Below are positions 1-10,700 of a stretch of DNA of 64,000 bases, piece by piece (positions within the stretch are counted from its first letter, which is position 1; every line of letters starts with the position of its first letter). Origin of the DNA: Pelagibaculum spongiae (GTDB lineage Bacteria; Pseudomonadota; Gammaproteobacteria; Enterobacterales; Pelagibaculaceae); assembly GCF_003097315.1 (NCBI RefSeq), contig NZ_QDDL01000007.1:124001-188000 (forward strand). Direction: 5' to 3'. The notes below the pieces were generated by a model. That model ran no database searches and was not told the origin of the DNA. It saw only the letters and a list, made by a program, of their open reading frames with translations. The position numbers were made by a program, and so were the translations under genes.

Positions 1-216
1 AACTTAAATCAACCTGGCACCCTAAGTTTTGATTTAAAGCCGTTTTTAGCATTGAGCACCCATGCTTTTGAAGATAGTGTGATAAACAACCTACTGGTGA
101 CCACCCATTTCTTGCGACGTTATCACTATGAAAAACAAAGAAATAATGCCTTTTATCATATTCAGGCGATTAACTTGCCATTTCAAAATATCGAGTTCTA
201 CTGGATTAAGGAATAA
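1..216 (+). CDS. C-terminal part of a hypothetical protein, cut by the window start
   Basis: Frame 1 is open from the first base to TAA at 214-216, giving 71 codons that end in ...EFYWIKE. There is no start inside, so the gene begins left of the window. The stop lies 3 bases before the next ATG, so it is probably co-transcribed with the following small gene. The segment YHIQAINLPFQ faintly recalls the end of VgrG-type spike proteins, but it is too short to support that call. Function unknown. Confidence 0.55.
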   Translation, partial: NLNQPGTLSFDLKPFLALSTHAFEDSVINNLLVTTHFLRRYHYEKQRNNAFYHIQAINLPFQNIEFYWIKE

Positions 217-219
217 ATA

Positions 220-603
220 ATGCTAAATCACCACACTCAGGTTCATTCTTTTTTGACTTATCTTAATGCTCCTGCTTCTGATGCTTTAGTTGAAGCGTTG
301 CATACTTTTATTGACCATCGTTTGATCAGTCCAAAACGAGAAGTAATTTTTGATCGTGGCCAGTTAATGTTTATTGAAAATGGTAAGCAGATGGCAAGCC
401 ATACTCTTGAATCGAATAATGACCGAGTGGTGAAGTTTGATGGTCAGCATATTCAGGAAATTAATCCTTATGCCTACCTCAACACTACAGATTATCAAAT
501 GAAAGGCGATAATGCTTCAAGTGGGCGTCGTTCAAGCGGCAATAGTTCAAGTGGTATAGGTAGCAATAACAATAACAATAACAATAATAACAATAACGGG
601 TAA
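220..603 (+). CDS. Hypothetical 127-aa protein with Ser/Gly linker and poly-Asn tail
   Basis: ATG at 220 follows the upstream stop by 3 bases, with a GGA-containing purine stretch just before it. Residues 1-95 look like an ordinary small soluble domain with no Cys, no signal peptide and no membrane segment. From about residue 96 the chain becomes Ser/Gly-rich and ends in eleven Asn and a Gly. The tail is encoded by an AAT/AAC microsatellite. I do not recognise the family. The tandem arrangement with the truncated gene upstream suggests the two are translated together. The disordered tail is unusual for a bacterial protein and may vary in length between strains. Confidence 0.6.
   Translation: MLNHHTQVHSFLTYLNAPASDALVEALHTFIDHRLISPKREVIFDRGQLMFIENGKQMASHTLESNNDRVVKFDGQHIQEINPYAYLNTTDYQMKGDNASSGRRSSGNSSSGIGSNNNNNNNNNNNG
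565..597 (+). repeat. AAT/AAC microsatellite (poly-Asn)
   Basis: Eleven consecutive Asn codons, alternating AAT and AAC with a 6-bp period broken once by AATAAT. They sit at the 3' end of the 220-603 gene, directly before GGG TAA. Changes by whole codons would alter only tail length. Confidence 0.9.
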
Positions 604-797
604 AGTTTGCAGGTTGTCTGTGACTGAGCACGATCAATCACCATTGCCAAGGGTAGGTACTTGTTAAATCGTTGCTGCTAGGCTGAATCAACCTAATATT
701 CCAAGTTTAATCAAAGTTACAGCACCAAGGCTCAGAATGAAAAATCAAAGCTGGCCGTAATGTCCAAGACAACCCTTACCAACAGCATCAAAAATTT

Positions 798-1880
798 TTA
801 AGCGGTTTTACCTTCAAGCTTTTGCTGGATCAATTCAAACGGCAAATCTTGTGACTGAATCAAAGACACTACCTCATCAATTGCTTGATCACGGTTTGCG
901 GTAATCGCAGTTTGAACGTCTTGCGCCAAATGCTCCAATTGCAGCTTATTGAGTTGCCTAAGTGCATTTATGCGTGCAGCTGCATTCTGGTTTAGCCATT
1001 CTGAAACGGAATCATCGCAAAGCATCTCATCGCTTACTTCAGCTTTGAAGTGATTGCTGGGGCTGCCAATAACGTTCGGCTCTGGCGCATCAGTAGACTC
1101 CGAAATTGGTAGTATTACAGGCTGAGGCCTAGCACTTGAGGGGGATACTGTTTTTTTAACGATGCCTGCTAGAGGTTTGAGTTCTGAAAGCACATTTGGG
1201 TTATTCATAGCATGATTCGCTGCGTGTGGTTTTGTGGTTTTATTATTGGAAAGCGGTCTATCGGCCTCATTAACTTGCAACTTCTCTGCATAATCAGCAG
1301 TTGTCGGCAACATAAAATTAAGGTGCTGCAGTAATTTGTTTTTTATATGATTAATTTGTTTGCCTGTAAGGTAAATTTTACTGCTACCAGCATTGGCTTT
1401 GATTGTTTCATCAGCAACCTGTAATCGAAACTTTTTTAATTCTGATAAATGCAATTTTGTTTTGATCGACTCAGATTCTTCTAGTTGAATCTGCTCGATT
1501 TTGCGCCTGATCAGCTTAATACAAGAAAGCGTAATTTGATCCACTTGCACCACCTTACACTCGCCCGCTTGTTCTACCGAATTAGCAGAGCTGCAGTCGG
1601 TATCATTTGAAGTAAGGGTATTTATCTCACGTATAATTCGTTTTACGTCGGCAATGAAATTATCAGCTGATTTGTTATCCGATGGTGTTGAACTGGTAAA
1701 GCAGGGTTTGTCTGCACCTTGAATCAATACTTTAAGATGGTTGTTATTGGTTCGTTCATGCCTGAAAGGAGTATCAGCACCCAAAGTTTGTTGTAAGCGC
1801 TTGATAATTTGCTTTTGGTAGCGGCTATATCCACGAACTTTGCTCACCATTCCTTTCCTTGTTTTTGATTTGGTCAGCAT
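798..1880 (-). CDS. Hypothetical 360-aa basic, low-complexity-containing protein
   Basis: ATG at 1880; the chain ends KLEGKTA. The first 30 residues are very basic. Residues about 35-90 contain a short segment (FRHERTNNNHLKVLI, then TPSD) whose layout resembles the small alpha/beta fold seen in HicA-like proteins, but this is only a pattern impression. Residues about 115-215 are charged helix, 215-290 low-complexity and Ser/Pro-rich, and 295-360 helical. No signal peptide, membrane segment or catalytic motif is seen. It is convergent with the small genes to its left. The family is not recognised. A DNA- or RNA-binding role would fit the basic N terminus but is inference. Confidence 0.6.
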   Translation of the reverse strand: MLTKSKTRKGMVSKVRGYSRYQKQIIKRLQQTLGADTPFRHERTNNNHLKVLIQGADKPCFTSSTPSDNKSADNFIADVKRIIREINTLTSNDTDCSSANSVEQAGECKVVQVDQITLSCIKLIRRKIEQIQLEESESIKTKLHLSELKKFRLQVADETIKANAGSSKIYLTGKQINHIKNKLLQHLNFMLPTTADYAEKLQVNEADRPLSNNKTTKPHAANHAMNNPNVLSELKPLAGIVKKTVSPSSARPQPVILPISESTDAPEPNVIGSPSNHFKAEVSDEMLCDDSVSEWLNQNAAARINALRQLNKLQLEHLAQDVQTAITANRDQAIDEVVSLIQSQDLPFELIQQKLEGKTA

Positions 1881-2013
1881 AAAATGGGGGACAAGAAAGA
1901 TAATTCAATGTCACGAATGTATAGCGGATAGCTGGATATCCATTAATTATTTGTTTTTATTGATTGAAAATCTGTAAATTTTAAGACTGAACGGATCATT
2001 AGTCCACGACACA

Positions 2014-2039
2014 GAGCACTGAGTCGTCACCCAGTGCTC
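2014..2039. terminator. Hairpin downstream of the FGE-like pseudogene
   Basis: Perfect 8-bp inverted repeat GAGCACTG / CAGTGCTC with a 10-base loop. It lies 15 bases past the stop of the minus-strand gene ending at 2055. There is no T-tract, so a role in termination is uncertain. Confidence 0.4.
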
Positions 2040-2054
2040 ATCGAATATTGACTG

Positions 2055-3183
2055 TTAAGCTAGCTCATAGCAAACACGGAACCCTATCTTGCAGTAATGG
2101 TATTTACCCGTACTCCATGCTGGAAAAAGATCACGTTCAACATTGGCCGAGCCTCTTGCAGACAACAGCGATCTTGATCGAATCGCAATTGCTTCCATTC
2201 CATAGGGGTTCTCATTCAGCCATTCACAGAACCTGTCTGAATCAACAAATTTCAAACCTGACGTATGCTCAAGAAATTTTGGTTCTTCAGTGTATTTACA
2301 AGTTAAAGCCTGAAAATCAGACTCCGCCATATAAGGAGGTCTAGCGCCATACTGCTTACCCTTATCATCGCAATATTCTAATAAGCTGGAATCCTCGGTA
2401 CCGTCACCCGCAGAACATTCTTCTCTAATCGCTCTATACTCATCCAGCTTGAGTAGACGTAATGGCAAGCCATGTTTTTTTTCAAGAAAGGAAAGATACA
2501 TACAAGCGTCAAACCAGGTAACGGCAGCAGGCAGCTCTGCTTTATCAGCATTCATTGTATCCAAACGATCCGGCTTATGCCTTTCTATTGCCTCTCTATG
2601 CTCAAAATATTCTGGGTTTTGGTTTGAAAATTTAATAATTTCATCAATGGTGATTAATTGAGAAATATTGAGTTGTTTACCTGCAGCATCAACACGACAA
2701 AAGTCCATAGGTCGGGCAAAATTGTCAGAAGCCTTAACTGGTTTATACGCATACAAATCGATATCAGAAAAATAAGTTTTCCAAACTTCCCACTCACCAG
2801 GATAGTTACGAATTTCACCACCATTCTGATAATAGTGTTGCTCAGCCTTATGCTCATCAAGGGCATGACAGCCTGCATACTCAAAGTAATACCAGCGCTG
2901 AAAATCATAAAGAGCATTCATTTGACGAGGTATATCAGATGGTTTCAGGAACGGCGCATAAACTTGATGATTAAAATTCTTTTTTTCATTCCTTTAATGA
3001 CAAAATCATAGCAACCACCATCCCCTTTAAGAAAAATTAATTTCTCATTATACGGAACAATCTCAACCCAGCCTTTATCCTGGCTTTCAAATCAAATGTA
3101 GTGGCTTTAATCTCTTTGGGCAGATTACCAACCACGACAGAGTCCACCAAAGGAAATGCATTGTAGGCGAATACCGATGCCTA
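2055..3183 (-). pseudogene. Frameshifted FGE-sulfatase (SUMF1)-like domain protein
   Basis: The longest intact piece runs from ATG 2921 to TAA 2055-2057 (288 aa). Its C-terminal half shows the formylglycine-generating-enzyme/SUMF1 layout: AVTWFDACMYLSFLEK, then RLLKLDEYRAIR (a degenerate LPTEAEWE region), ending KIGFRVCYEL, the usual GFRV strand. Coding sequence continues upstream of that ATG in the same frame (QVYAPFLKPSDIPRQ), then in another frame (DKGWVEIVPYNEKLIFLKG), then a third (AFPLVDSVVVGNLPKEI) back to a TAG near 3183. One shift falls in an A7 run near 2980, the other near 3090. I read this as a decayed longer gene. Sequencing error in the homopolymer is the alternative. Active-site Cys residues typical of true FGE are not evident, so it more likely belongs to the non-catalytic or effector-type FGE-like group. 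Confidence 0.6.
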
Positions 3184-3203
3184 CACTCGATAGAGAATCT
3201 GGC

Positions 3204-3253
3204 TCAGACTTAACCTGACAATCGCAACAAAATAATTGTCAGGTTAAGTCTGA
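3204..3253. terminator. 19-bp perfect inverted repeat after the surface operon
   Basis: Arms 3204-3222 and 3235-3253 are exact reverse complements (TCAGACTTAACCTGACAAT and its complement) with a 12-base loop. The structure begins 12 bases beyond the stop of the last gene of the minus-strand operon. A 19-bp stem there is well placed to end or protect the long transcript, but no U-tract follows on the minus strand. It could instead be a remnant mobile-element palindrome. Confidence 0.55.
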
Positions 3254-3264
3254 ATTACTACAAT

Positions 3265-4695
3265 TTATTTGTAAAAATAAATTATCGAGTCATCTGGCCT
3301 TGGATCACTTTCATTTGGAAGCCATGGTTTCAAACAAGCTGGCTTTTCTATACACCTATCTGTAAGCGCCTCCAAAAAAGAAACAAGATCATTTACTTGG
3401 GAGTTAGTAAAATCAAAGCTTCCCAAAGACACGCCCCCTCCCTGTTTAAAGCGCTCAAACTGCTTCAAAGATTTTTTTGAAAACTCTTTAGACTTCGTCG
3501 TATTGATTCCATTTTGCTTCAAATAGGAAAAACTGAAATCAAATGATTTCAGCTGTTTTTCAGGGTTAATATGGTATCGGATAGTTTGCCGCAAGTTGGC
3601 AAAAACACCATTATGTCCATAAGGTGCTGTAAGCTTGACATTGATTAAACTAGGAGTTCTAAATGCATAGCGATCATCGTAAATACCAGTTCTCAGGAAA
3701 CGTCCAGTATCATCTCCTTTAATATCTACTCCTTCACCAATATGAGGGAATGCAACAACATGAAAGCCTTCATCTGTGAAAAAACTTCCTCCATGGCAAC
3801 TAACACAACCTCCTCCATCATTTTTAACTTCTGTAAAGAACAAGATAGCACCTCGTTTTTCCGATGAGGTCAAAGCTGAGCTCTTTCCTAGCAGATAGTC
3901 CCGCCAAGGTGTATCAATGAATATCTGAGATTTTTCATATTCGCCTAATAAAAAGCGGATTCGGTCAAAACTCATCAGCTCTTGTAATGGCTTATCTATA
4001 TCAGCGGGATAAACTTTCAAAAATAACTCACGCCAACTTTTTTCACCAGGACGACTCTTGTTTTTTCTGATTACAGAATTCACTAGATTTTTAACTAATG
4101 CTTTCCGCAAGCTCTCATTACTACTTGTCTGCATGTAAGAGGAGCGCATTTCATGTTCAGATACCACAGGAAATCCTGCCTGCGCTTGTACAAGAGATAA
4201 AGCAAGTGGATCAATATCCCCATATTTTTCATCAGGCGTACTAATCTGAGGAGGTAGATTTTTAAACGCATTCAGCCTTTCAACTCGACCATCATGGAAC
4301 ATACTTTTCTTCCACAGTGAAGAGTTGAAAGTTGTTGGTGCATTACGTGGCACCATAGCCCTTCCCTGCCTATTTTTGCGCCCTTCTCCTAGGATATTCT
4401 CTCGAACAGGGTCAACCCCGATAGAAAGAGACAAATCATCGTCTCCTCCTAGAAGAGGATGGTGACAGCTGGCGCACGCAACATTCTGATTACCAGAAAG
4501 ATTCTTGGAAAAAAACAACAACTTACCCAGTTGAGCTTGATCAGAGTATATATCTCGTAGCTGCTGGCTTTCATCTTCAACTGGGGTTGATGAAATTTGA
4601 TGTAATTTCACTAGATCACCAAGCTGACGATCCAAATTATTATCATAACAACTCAATAATCCGCCAAGGACAATAATGATAAAAATTATTTGCAT
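3265..4695 (-). CDS. Di-haem cytochrome c peroxidase / MauG-family lipoprotein
   Basis: A 476-aa protein. The N terminus is a lipoprotein signal with lipobox LLSC, so the mature protein should be a lipid-anchored periplasmic or outer-membrane protein. Two c-type haem motifs are visible: CASCHH near residue 73 and CVSCHGG near residue 295, the spacing of bacterial di-haem peroxidases and MauG relatives. The segment TPSLINVKLTAPYGHNGVF is the conserved C-terminal haem-domain region of this family. Family members reduce hydrogen peroxide or oxidise protein side chains such as Trp. It is the last gene of the surface operon, 26 bases after the giant protein gene. That placement suggests its substrate may be a co-encoded surface protein (inference). 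Haem attachment would need the host Ccm system, not encoded here. Confidence 0.9.
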   Translation of the reverse strand: MQIIFIIIVLGGLLSCYDNNLDRQLGDLVKLHQISSTPVEDESQQLRDIYSDQAQLGKLLFFSKNLSGNQNVACASCHHPLLGGDDDLSLSIGVDPVRENILGEGRKNRQGRAMVPRNAPTTFNSSLWKKSMFHDGRVERLNAFKNLPPQISTPDEKYGDIDPLALSLVQAQAGFPVVSEHEMRSSYMQTSSNESLRKALVKNLVNSVIRKNKSRPGEKSWRELFLKVYPADIDKPLQELMSFDRIRFLLGEYEKSQIFIDTPWRDYLLGKSSALTSSEKRGAILFFTEVKNDGGGCVSCHGGSFFTDEGFHVVAFPHIGEGVDIKGDDTGRFLRTGIYDDRYAFRTPSLINVKLTAPYGHNGVFANLRQTIRYHINPEKQLKSFDFSFSYLKQNGINTTKSKEFSKKSLKQFERFKQGGGVSLGSFDFTNSQVNDLVSFLEALTDRCIEKPACLKPWLPNESDPRPDDSIIYFYK

Positions 4696-4721
4696 TTTTT
4701 AAATGCCCAAAAAACTGTTTA

Positions 4722-7700
4722 TTATTTATAATTAAGAGGGCGGCTGCTCCCTCTATTTGATGTTGATGGCACGACATATTTAACTGATAAATCGTGACTA
4801 TACTGGCAATTTTCATAGATTCTCCTGATTATCTCAGCGCGATCATTTTTCTTAGAAACAGTTTCTAAAGGAAATGTCAGAAAAACGCCCAAATGCTCTC
4901 CGGAGTCAAAATAGCTTCCTATAATTTTATCCTTTTTCTTGAATAACGCTTCAGCCCCTTTATCCAACTGCAGAACATCAATAAAATCTGTAAAATTATT
5001 AGAATCGGACTGCACCAAATGATCTATTTCTGGGCTAAACAATCTTCCTACACCTTTTATTTTCATTTTTTGACCACTATAAACAGCATCATCTATTACA
5101 GAAGATATTCCCATAAAAGTATCTAGCAGTGGCGTCATACCAATATTAGAATAATGCTCCTGAGCAGTTAGGATTGAACACCCTCCGCCATTTAAGTAAC
5201 TAGAAAGAACTTCTCTTTCAGGTGTGAGCAAATGCCTACCAATCCAAATGACCAATTGTTTCTCAGCCATTTGCTCGCGAGTTGGCAAAGCATCAACTGC
5301 TTCCACAATAGAGTATGGCATGTATAAACTATCCAGCGCTGATTTATACCGCACCAAAGAAACATCGTAAGAACTGCCATTTACCAAAAGAACACCTGCA
5401 AGTTCAGTCCGATTTGGATCCAGAGGCGCACCATCCTGATCATCATTTACACCATCCCCATCAGTATCAGCTTGGCGTGGATTCGTCCTTCTTTTCTGTT
5501 CTTCTAAATTACTAAAATTATCATTATCTGGATCTTGGATTTCTTCTCCAGAAACTAATGGATTGAAGCTGAAATCCAACTCAAACTTATCCAACAAGCC
5601 ATCATCGTCAGTATCACTCTTTAGGGGGTTTGTTTGATGTAATGAAACTTCAGATCCATCCAACAAGCCATCATTATCCGTGTCAGCCTCTCTGATTTTT
5701 GTATTGTACGACACGACTTCCTGAAGATTAGTCAAGCCATCATTATCCAAGTCCAAAACTGCATCTGCTGGACTCTTGGGATCAAGGTTGTTTTCCAACT
5801 CTAAACCATCATTTATGCCGTCATCATCAGTGTCTGAATCCAAAGCGTTAGTTGTACTTTCATTAACTTCATAGCCATCCAAAAGGCCATCATCATCGGT
5901 ATCAGGTAACAAAGGGTCTGTTTTACTACTATCTCTTTCTTCTATATCAGTCAGGCCATCATCATCACTATCTGCTTTATTTGGATTGGTATTTAGATCA
6001 AACTCTTCCTTGTCATTTAATCCATCGATATCGGTATCGGCTAAGTTAGGGTTTGATACAAAAACCTGCTCTTCAAGATTAGTCAACCCATCATTATCAT
6101 CATCGGAATCCTGCTCACCTGCAGATAACGGATTGAAACCATAAAAATATTCAAATCCATCAAACAATCCATCTCCATCTGTATCCTGGCTATTAATATC
6201 AGTACCTAACTCTAACTCTCGCGCGTCAATCAACCCATCTAAATCACTGTCCAGGTTCAAATTCACAACCTTTTCTAGTTGCGTAACCTCTAAACCTTTC
6301 AACAAGTAATCAGGAATGGTCTTCATTTCTTCTAAAATAACCCTCGCTTCAGATTGAGAGTTATTCTGAATACCGAAATGCAAGAAAGAAATCTCCTCAT
6401 CAGGCAACAACTCAAAACTATAGTAATAACCAACTCTAGAGTTACTTTCTTCAACGCCTTGAGCTACCTGCTTACTATTTTCATTAGCCCATAAATGTCC
6501 AAATACTTTTCCACTTGAATCAATCGGACCAGAAATTAAATAGTGATCAGATGCATCAACTACATTAGCCACTGACGTCACGTAACCTTTATTTTCGGTA
6601 TCAAGGGCGCTCGCTAACATAAAACGATAATTTATTTTATAATTAGACTTATTTTTCAGCTTATCGAGGTAACGAATAAACCCCTTTTCACTAGATACAA
6701 AAACTTCTCGGATAATATCGACAGTATTACGATTATATTGAGCTACAACTTCAAATGATCTGCCTGATATTTTTTTAGCTCGCGCTCGAGAAGTAAATGA
6801 ATAGTTTTGACCATAAAAAATTACAGCCAATTTCTCTGGGAACCCCTCATCTAATCCATTTGAGAACCGACTTGCGTACCCCCCTCTCATAACATTCCAT
6901 TCATGCCCTTCGCCATCAGACAAAGTCACAGGAAAGGCTACGGTGCCTGTCGAGTCAGGATCCAATGGATCAGAACCATATTCAATTTCAAGCCGATCAG
7001 ATTCTCCGTCCTGATCTGTGTCAGAACTTATCGGAGATGTTCCATACTGATTCACTTCAAGCCCATCGTTTAGGCCATCATTATCAGTGTCAGCATTAAA
7101 CAGACTTGTACCAGCTTCAAACTCTTGTTTTGCTGTCAACCCATCATTATCTTGATCCAATTCAGCATCAGCAGGATCTGTTGGGGCCATTCCATTATCA
7201 ACTTCAACCCCGTCATTAATACCATCACCGTCGGTGTCTTGCCGCAATGGATCCGTTTGGAAAGATTTGATTTCAGCTGAGTCACTCAAGCCATCATTAT
7301 CTGAATCCTTTGACATCGGATTTGTACTGTAATGATTGACTTCAATGCCATCCTTTAATCCGTCGCCATCTGAGTCTGCATCAAGAGGATTGCTGCCTCT
7401 GTTGAGCTCATCATAATCTGACAAACCATCATTATCAGTATCTATGGCCCTAGGGTTAGTACCCAAAGCGAACTCTTGTTCTAAGGATAAGCCATCTCCA
7501 TCTTCATCAGACGTCAAATCATCTGCGTCTAATGGATTGAGCCCATAGTCAACTTCAAATTTGTCGCTAAGAGTATCGTCATCAGAGTCAACATTTTGGG
7601 GGTCTGTCCCGGCTACCTTCTCCCTGAAATTAGATAATCCATCACTATCAGAATCTAAATCAAAATTAAAAACGTCATCTAATAGAGCACCCGTCTCACT

Positions 7701-10700
7701 CAGAGCGTAATCTGGAAGACTGGTTATATTTTGAAGTACTAATGCCGCTTCATCACGATCATTTGATACCGTAACAAAATGCATTAGCACTTTAGTTTCG
7801 TTAGGCTCAAGCGTTATTTCATACTCGCTTTGAAGCTCATTACCTGAATAACTTGCTATATCAGCGGATTGTGAGCTGCCTGTATCACCCCAAAGAAAAC
7901 CAATCGCCTTAGAGGACGAACCTTCATCATCTAACAAAACCGAGTAGTCATTAGCATTTACGTCCAGATCTCCAGACGAAGTACTGGCAACAGCAGGGGT
8001 GGTAAATAATGAAGAATGTAAACGAACATTGTATGTCTTGCTTTCTTTGGATGTATTCTTGAAAGATTCCATCAGGCGTATAAAACTGTAATCAGGTGAG
8101 AAGTATAAACTTCGATTAACTGAAACATCCCAACGATTATCTACCAAAATAAACTGGCGATCACCGACTTTTTGAGCTAGTCCATCATCATCATAAAAAA
8201 GACCGCCATTAATATAAAGGCTTAACCCTTCTCTAAAAGAGTTGTTACTAGCAATAGATGTTCTATTGATTCTCCATGAAACACTATTTAAATCATAAAA
8301 GCTGTGACTTAAAAATACGGTTGATCTTGAGCCGGAATTATTAGGGTCTGTTCCATTTTCAATTTCAAAACCATCTTTTTCACCGTCACTATCACTATCA
8401 CCATCAAAAATATCCGTTCCAAAAGCAATCTCTTCCAGCGCAGTCAATCCATCATTATCAACATCTTGGATCGCGTCAAGAGCATTTTTAGGGTCCAAGC
8501 CAGCACTAATTTCTTGGCCATCAAAAATAGTGTCGCCATCACTATCATTGTTCTTAGGATCAGTAGAATAATCTAACAACTCCTCCTGATCGGTCAGGCC
8601 ATCTGCGTCGGTATCAGATAAAACAGGATCTGTACCATACTGGTTCACTTCGTCACCATCCAACAAACCGTCTTCATCAGTATCAGCTTTTAGAGGATTA
8701 GTCTGGTAAGTTGCTTCTTCGCTATCTAACAGACCATCATCATCCGTGTCAGCCTGAAGAGGATTTGTTCCTAGCAAAGCTTCCTCTGACAAAGTCAAGC
8801 CATCACCATCACCATCGATATTAAAATCAGTGTTAGCAAACAGTGGATCTAGACCATAGTCAACTTCATACTTATCGTTAAGTCCATCACCATCAGTGTC
8901 AGCATTGTCATCTGCAGTACCTAAACTTTGCTCTCGCTTATCAGAGAGGCCATCGTCATCTTTATCCACATCAAAGTTAATTATGGAATCAAACTCATCA
9001 AGCGAAATTAACTGCTGTGCATATTCAGGCAAAACCTCTAATTGCTGAACTTTTTGCAATATTTCTGTACCGGAGCGATTAACAGCTGCAAATGACATGA
9101 TTATTGAGGTTTGCCCTGGAGCCAACGAAATAGGATAACTGAAAAATAGCTCACGGCTTGTTGTATCATATTCAACAGAATCAGGTCGCGCAGGCGCATT
9201 TAAACCAGCCCAAACTTGCCCTGTCGCACGTATACCGGATCCATCCTGATCATCAATCACAACATAATTATCTGAATTATTTAATAACTGGTCACCATTT
9301 GATGTGGCTACTATGGGTACGCTGCTACGATAGGTTCTACTACCTAGCTTCGCCTCTACTTCAACTGTTTTACCTGTAGGGTTAGCAAAAATATCTAAAT
9401 AACGAACATAGCCATTTGTTGTATCGACAAAAATTTTTCTTTTCACCTGCAGGTCAGACAGAGAGTTTTCTAAAACTCTTTGCCACGGTCCATATTTCAC
9501 AGCCCTGCCATCCGAATCATAAAAGTTTTGGCCGTTTACGCGAAGTCGCATCCCGGTGTCGTACACAGAAGATAGTGAAAAAGCCCCTTGCGAATAAAAA
9601 TTCCAAACATTACTACCTTCGTTGTAGTAAAAATTAAATCCTACGGTAAGGCTAGACCCGGAATCATTAGGATCTGTCCCTTGGTCGACCTCTAACCCAT
9701 CATTCTCACCATCATTATCACTGTCACTATCCCATGGATTTGTATTGAATGTTCTGACCTCATCAAAATCAGAAAGACCATCATTATCTGAATCCACATC
9801 ATTTACTAATGTGTTTCCATTGATTTCCTCAAGATTTGTTAGACCATCACCATCAATGTCACCTTGAGCATCATCAAAATCCAAAGGGTCCATGCTATTA
9901 ATAACTTCGATGTAATCTGAGATGGTATCTCCATCTGTATCAACGATATTTGGATCTGTCCCATAGTTATTAACTTCTTCATTATCTGCAAGACGATCCT
10001 GGTCCGTATCAACTGTTAATGGATTAGTATCATGCTGATTTACTTCTGCCCCATCACTCAAGCCATCATTATCTGAATCTGAGTTTCTGATTTGAGTACC
10101 AATCTGGATTTCTTCCATGTTGGTTAACCCATCATTATCTTCATCTATTTGAGAATCAGCAGGGTCATTTGGATCGAGTGAGAGATTAACCTCTATCGAG
10201 TCACTGATTCCATCGCCATCAGTATCTGCAAGCAGCGGATTAGTATTAAATTCATTCACTTCTACCCCATCTTGCAATCCATCTTCATCGGTATCAGCTA
10301 TAGCTGGATCAGTTCCCAATTCTATTTCTTGCTCATTGGATAACCCATCTTGGTCATCGTCAATGAATAACAAAACTGTGTTCGTTTGCATGCCATCAAC
10401 TACTGCATATATTTCGCCACTAACGGCATTATCCGGTACAACAAAAACAATACGGGATTTGTCCATTAAAGTAGGCGCCATAAGCACACCATTAAAATAA
10501 AGTTCATTAGTAGCAAAAATATCAGGGTTAGAACTGGAAGCTTGATTACTATCTTGAGGAATCAAGAATTTCCCCTTCACGGTCGCCAAGCTGCCTTTAG
10601 TTACAAACTCAGGACTTGCTTTAACTAACACAGGATTATTAACTGCAGGTAACAGCGTGACACTTATTTCAGAGGACACCGCAACATTACCGCCAAAATC

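Noticed and set aside
2048-2344. Plus-strand 98-codon frame
   Set aside because: It lies fully antisense to the FGE-like coding sequence, which has recognisable motifs. The plus frame has none.
3208-3249. RYYYAAC and GTTRRRY boxes suggesting an integron attC site
   Set aside because: The palindrome is perfect, without the extrahelical bases of attC, the boxes are only about 40 bases apart, and no integron integrase or cassette array is seen.
5400-10400. Regular DNA repeats resembling a large tandem array or CRISPR
   Set aside because: They are the coding repeats for DxDxDG calcium loops in the giant protein, with degenerate codons and no conserved repeat-spacer layout.
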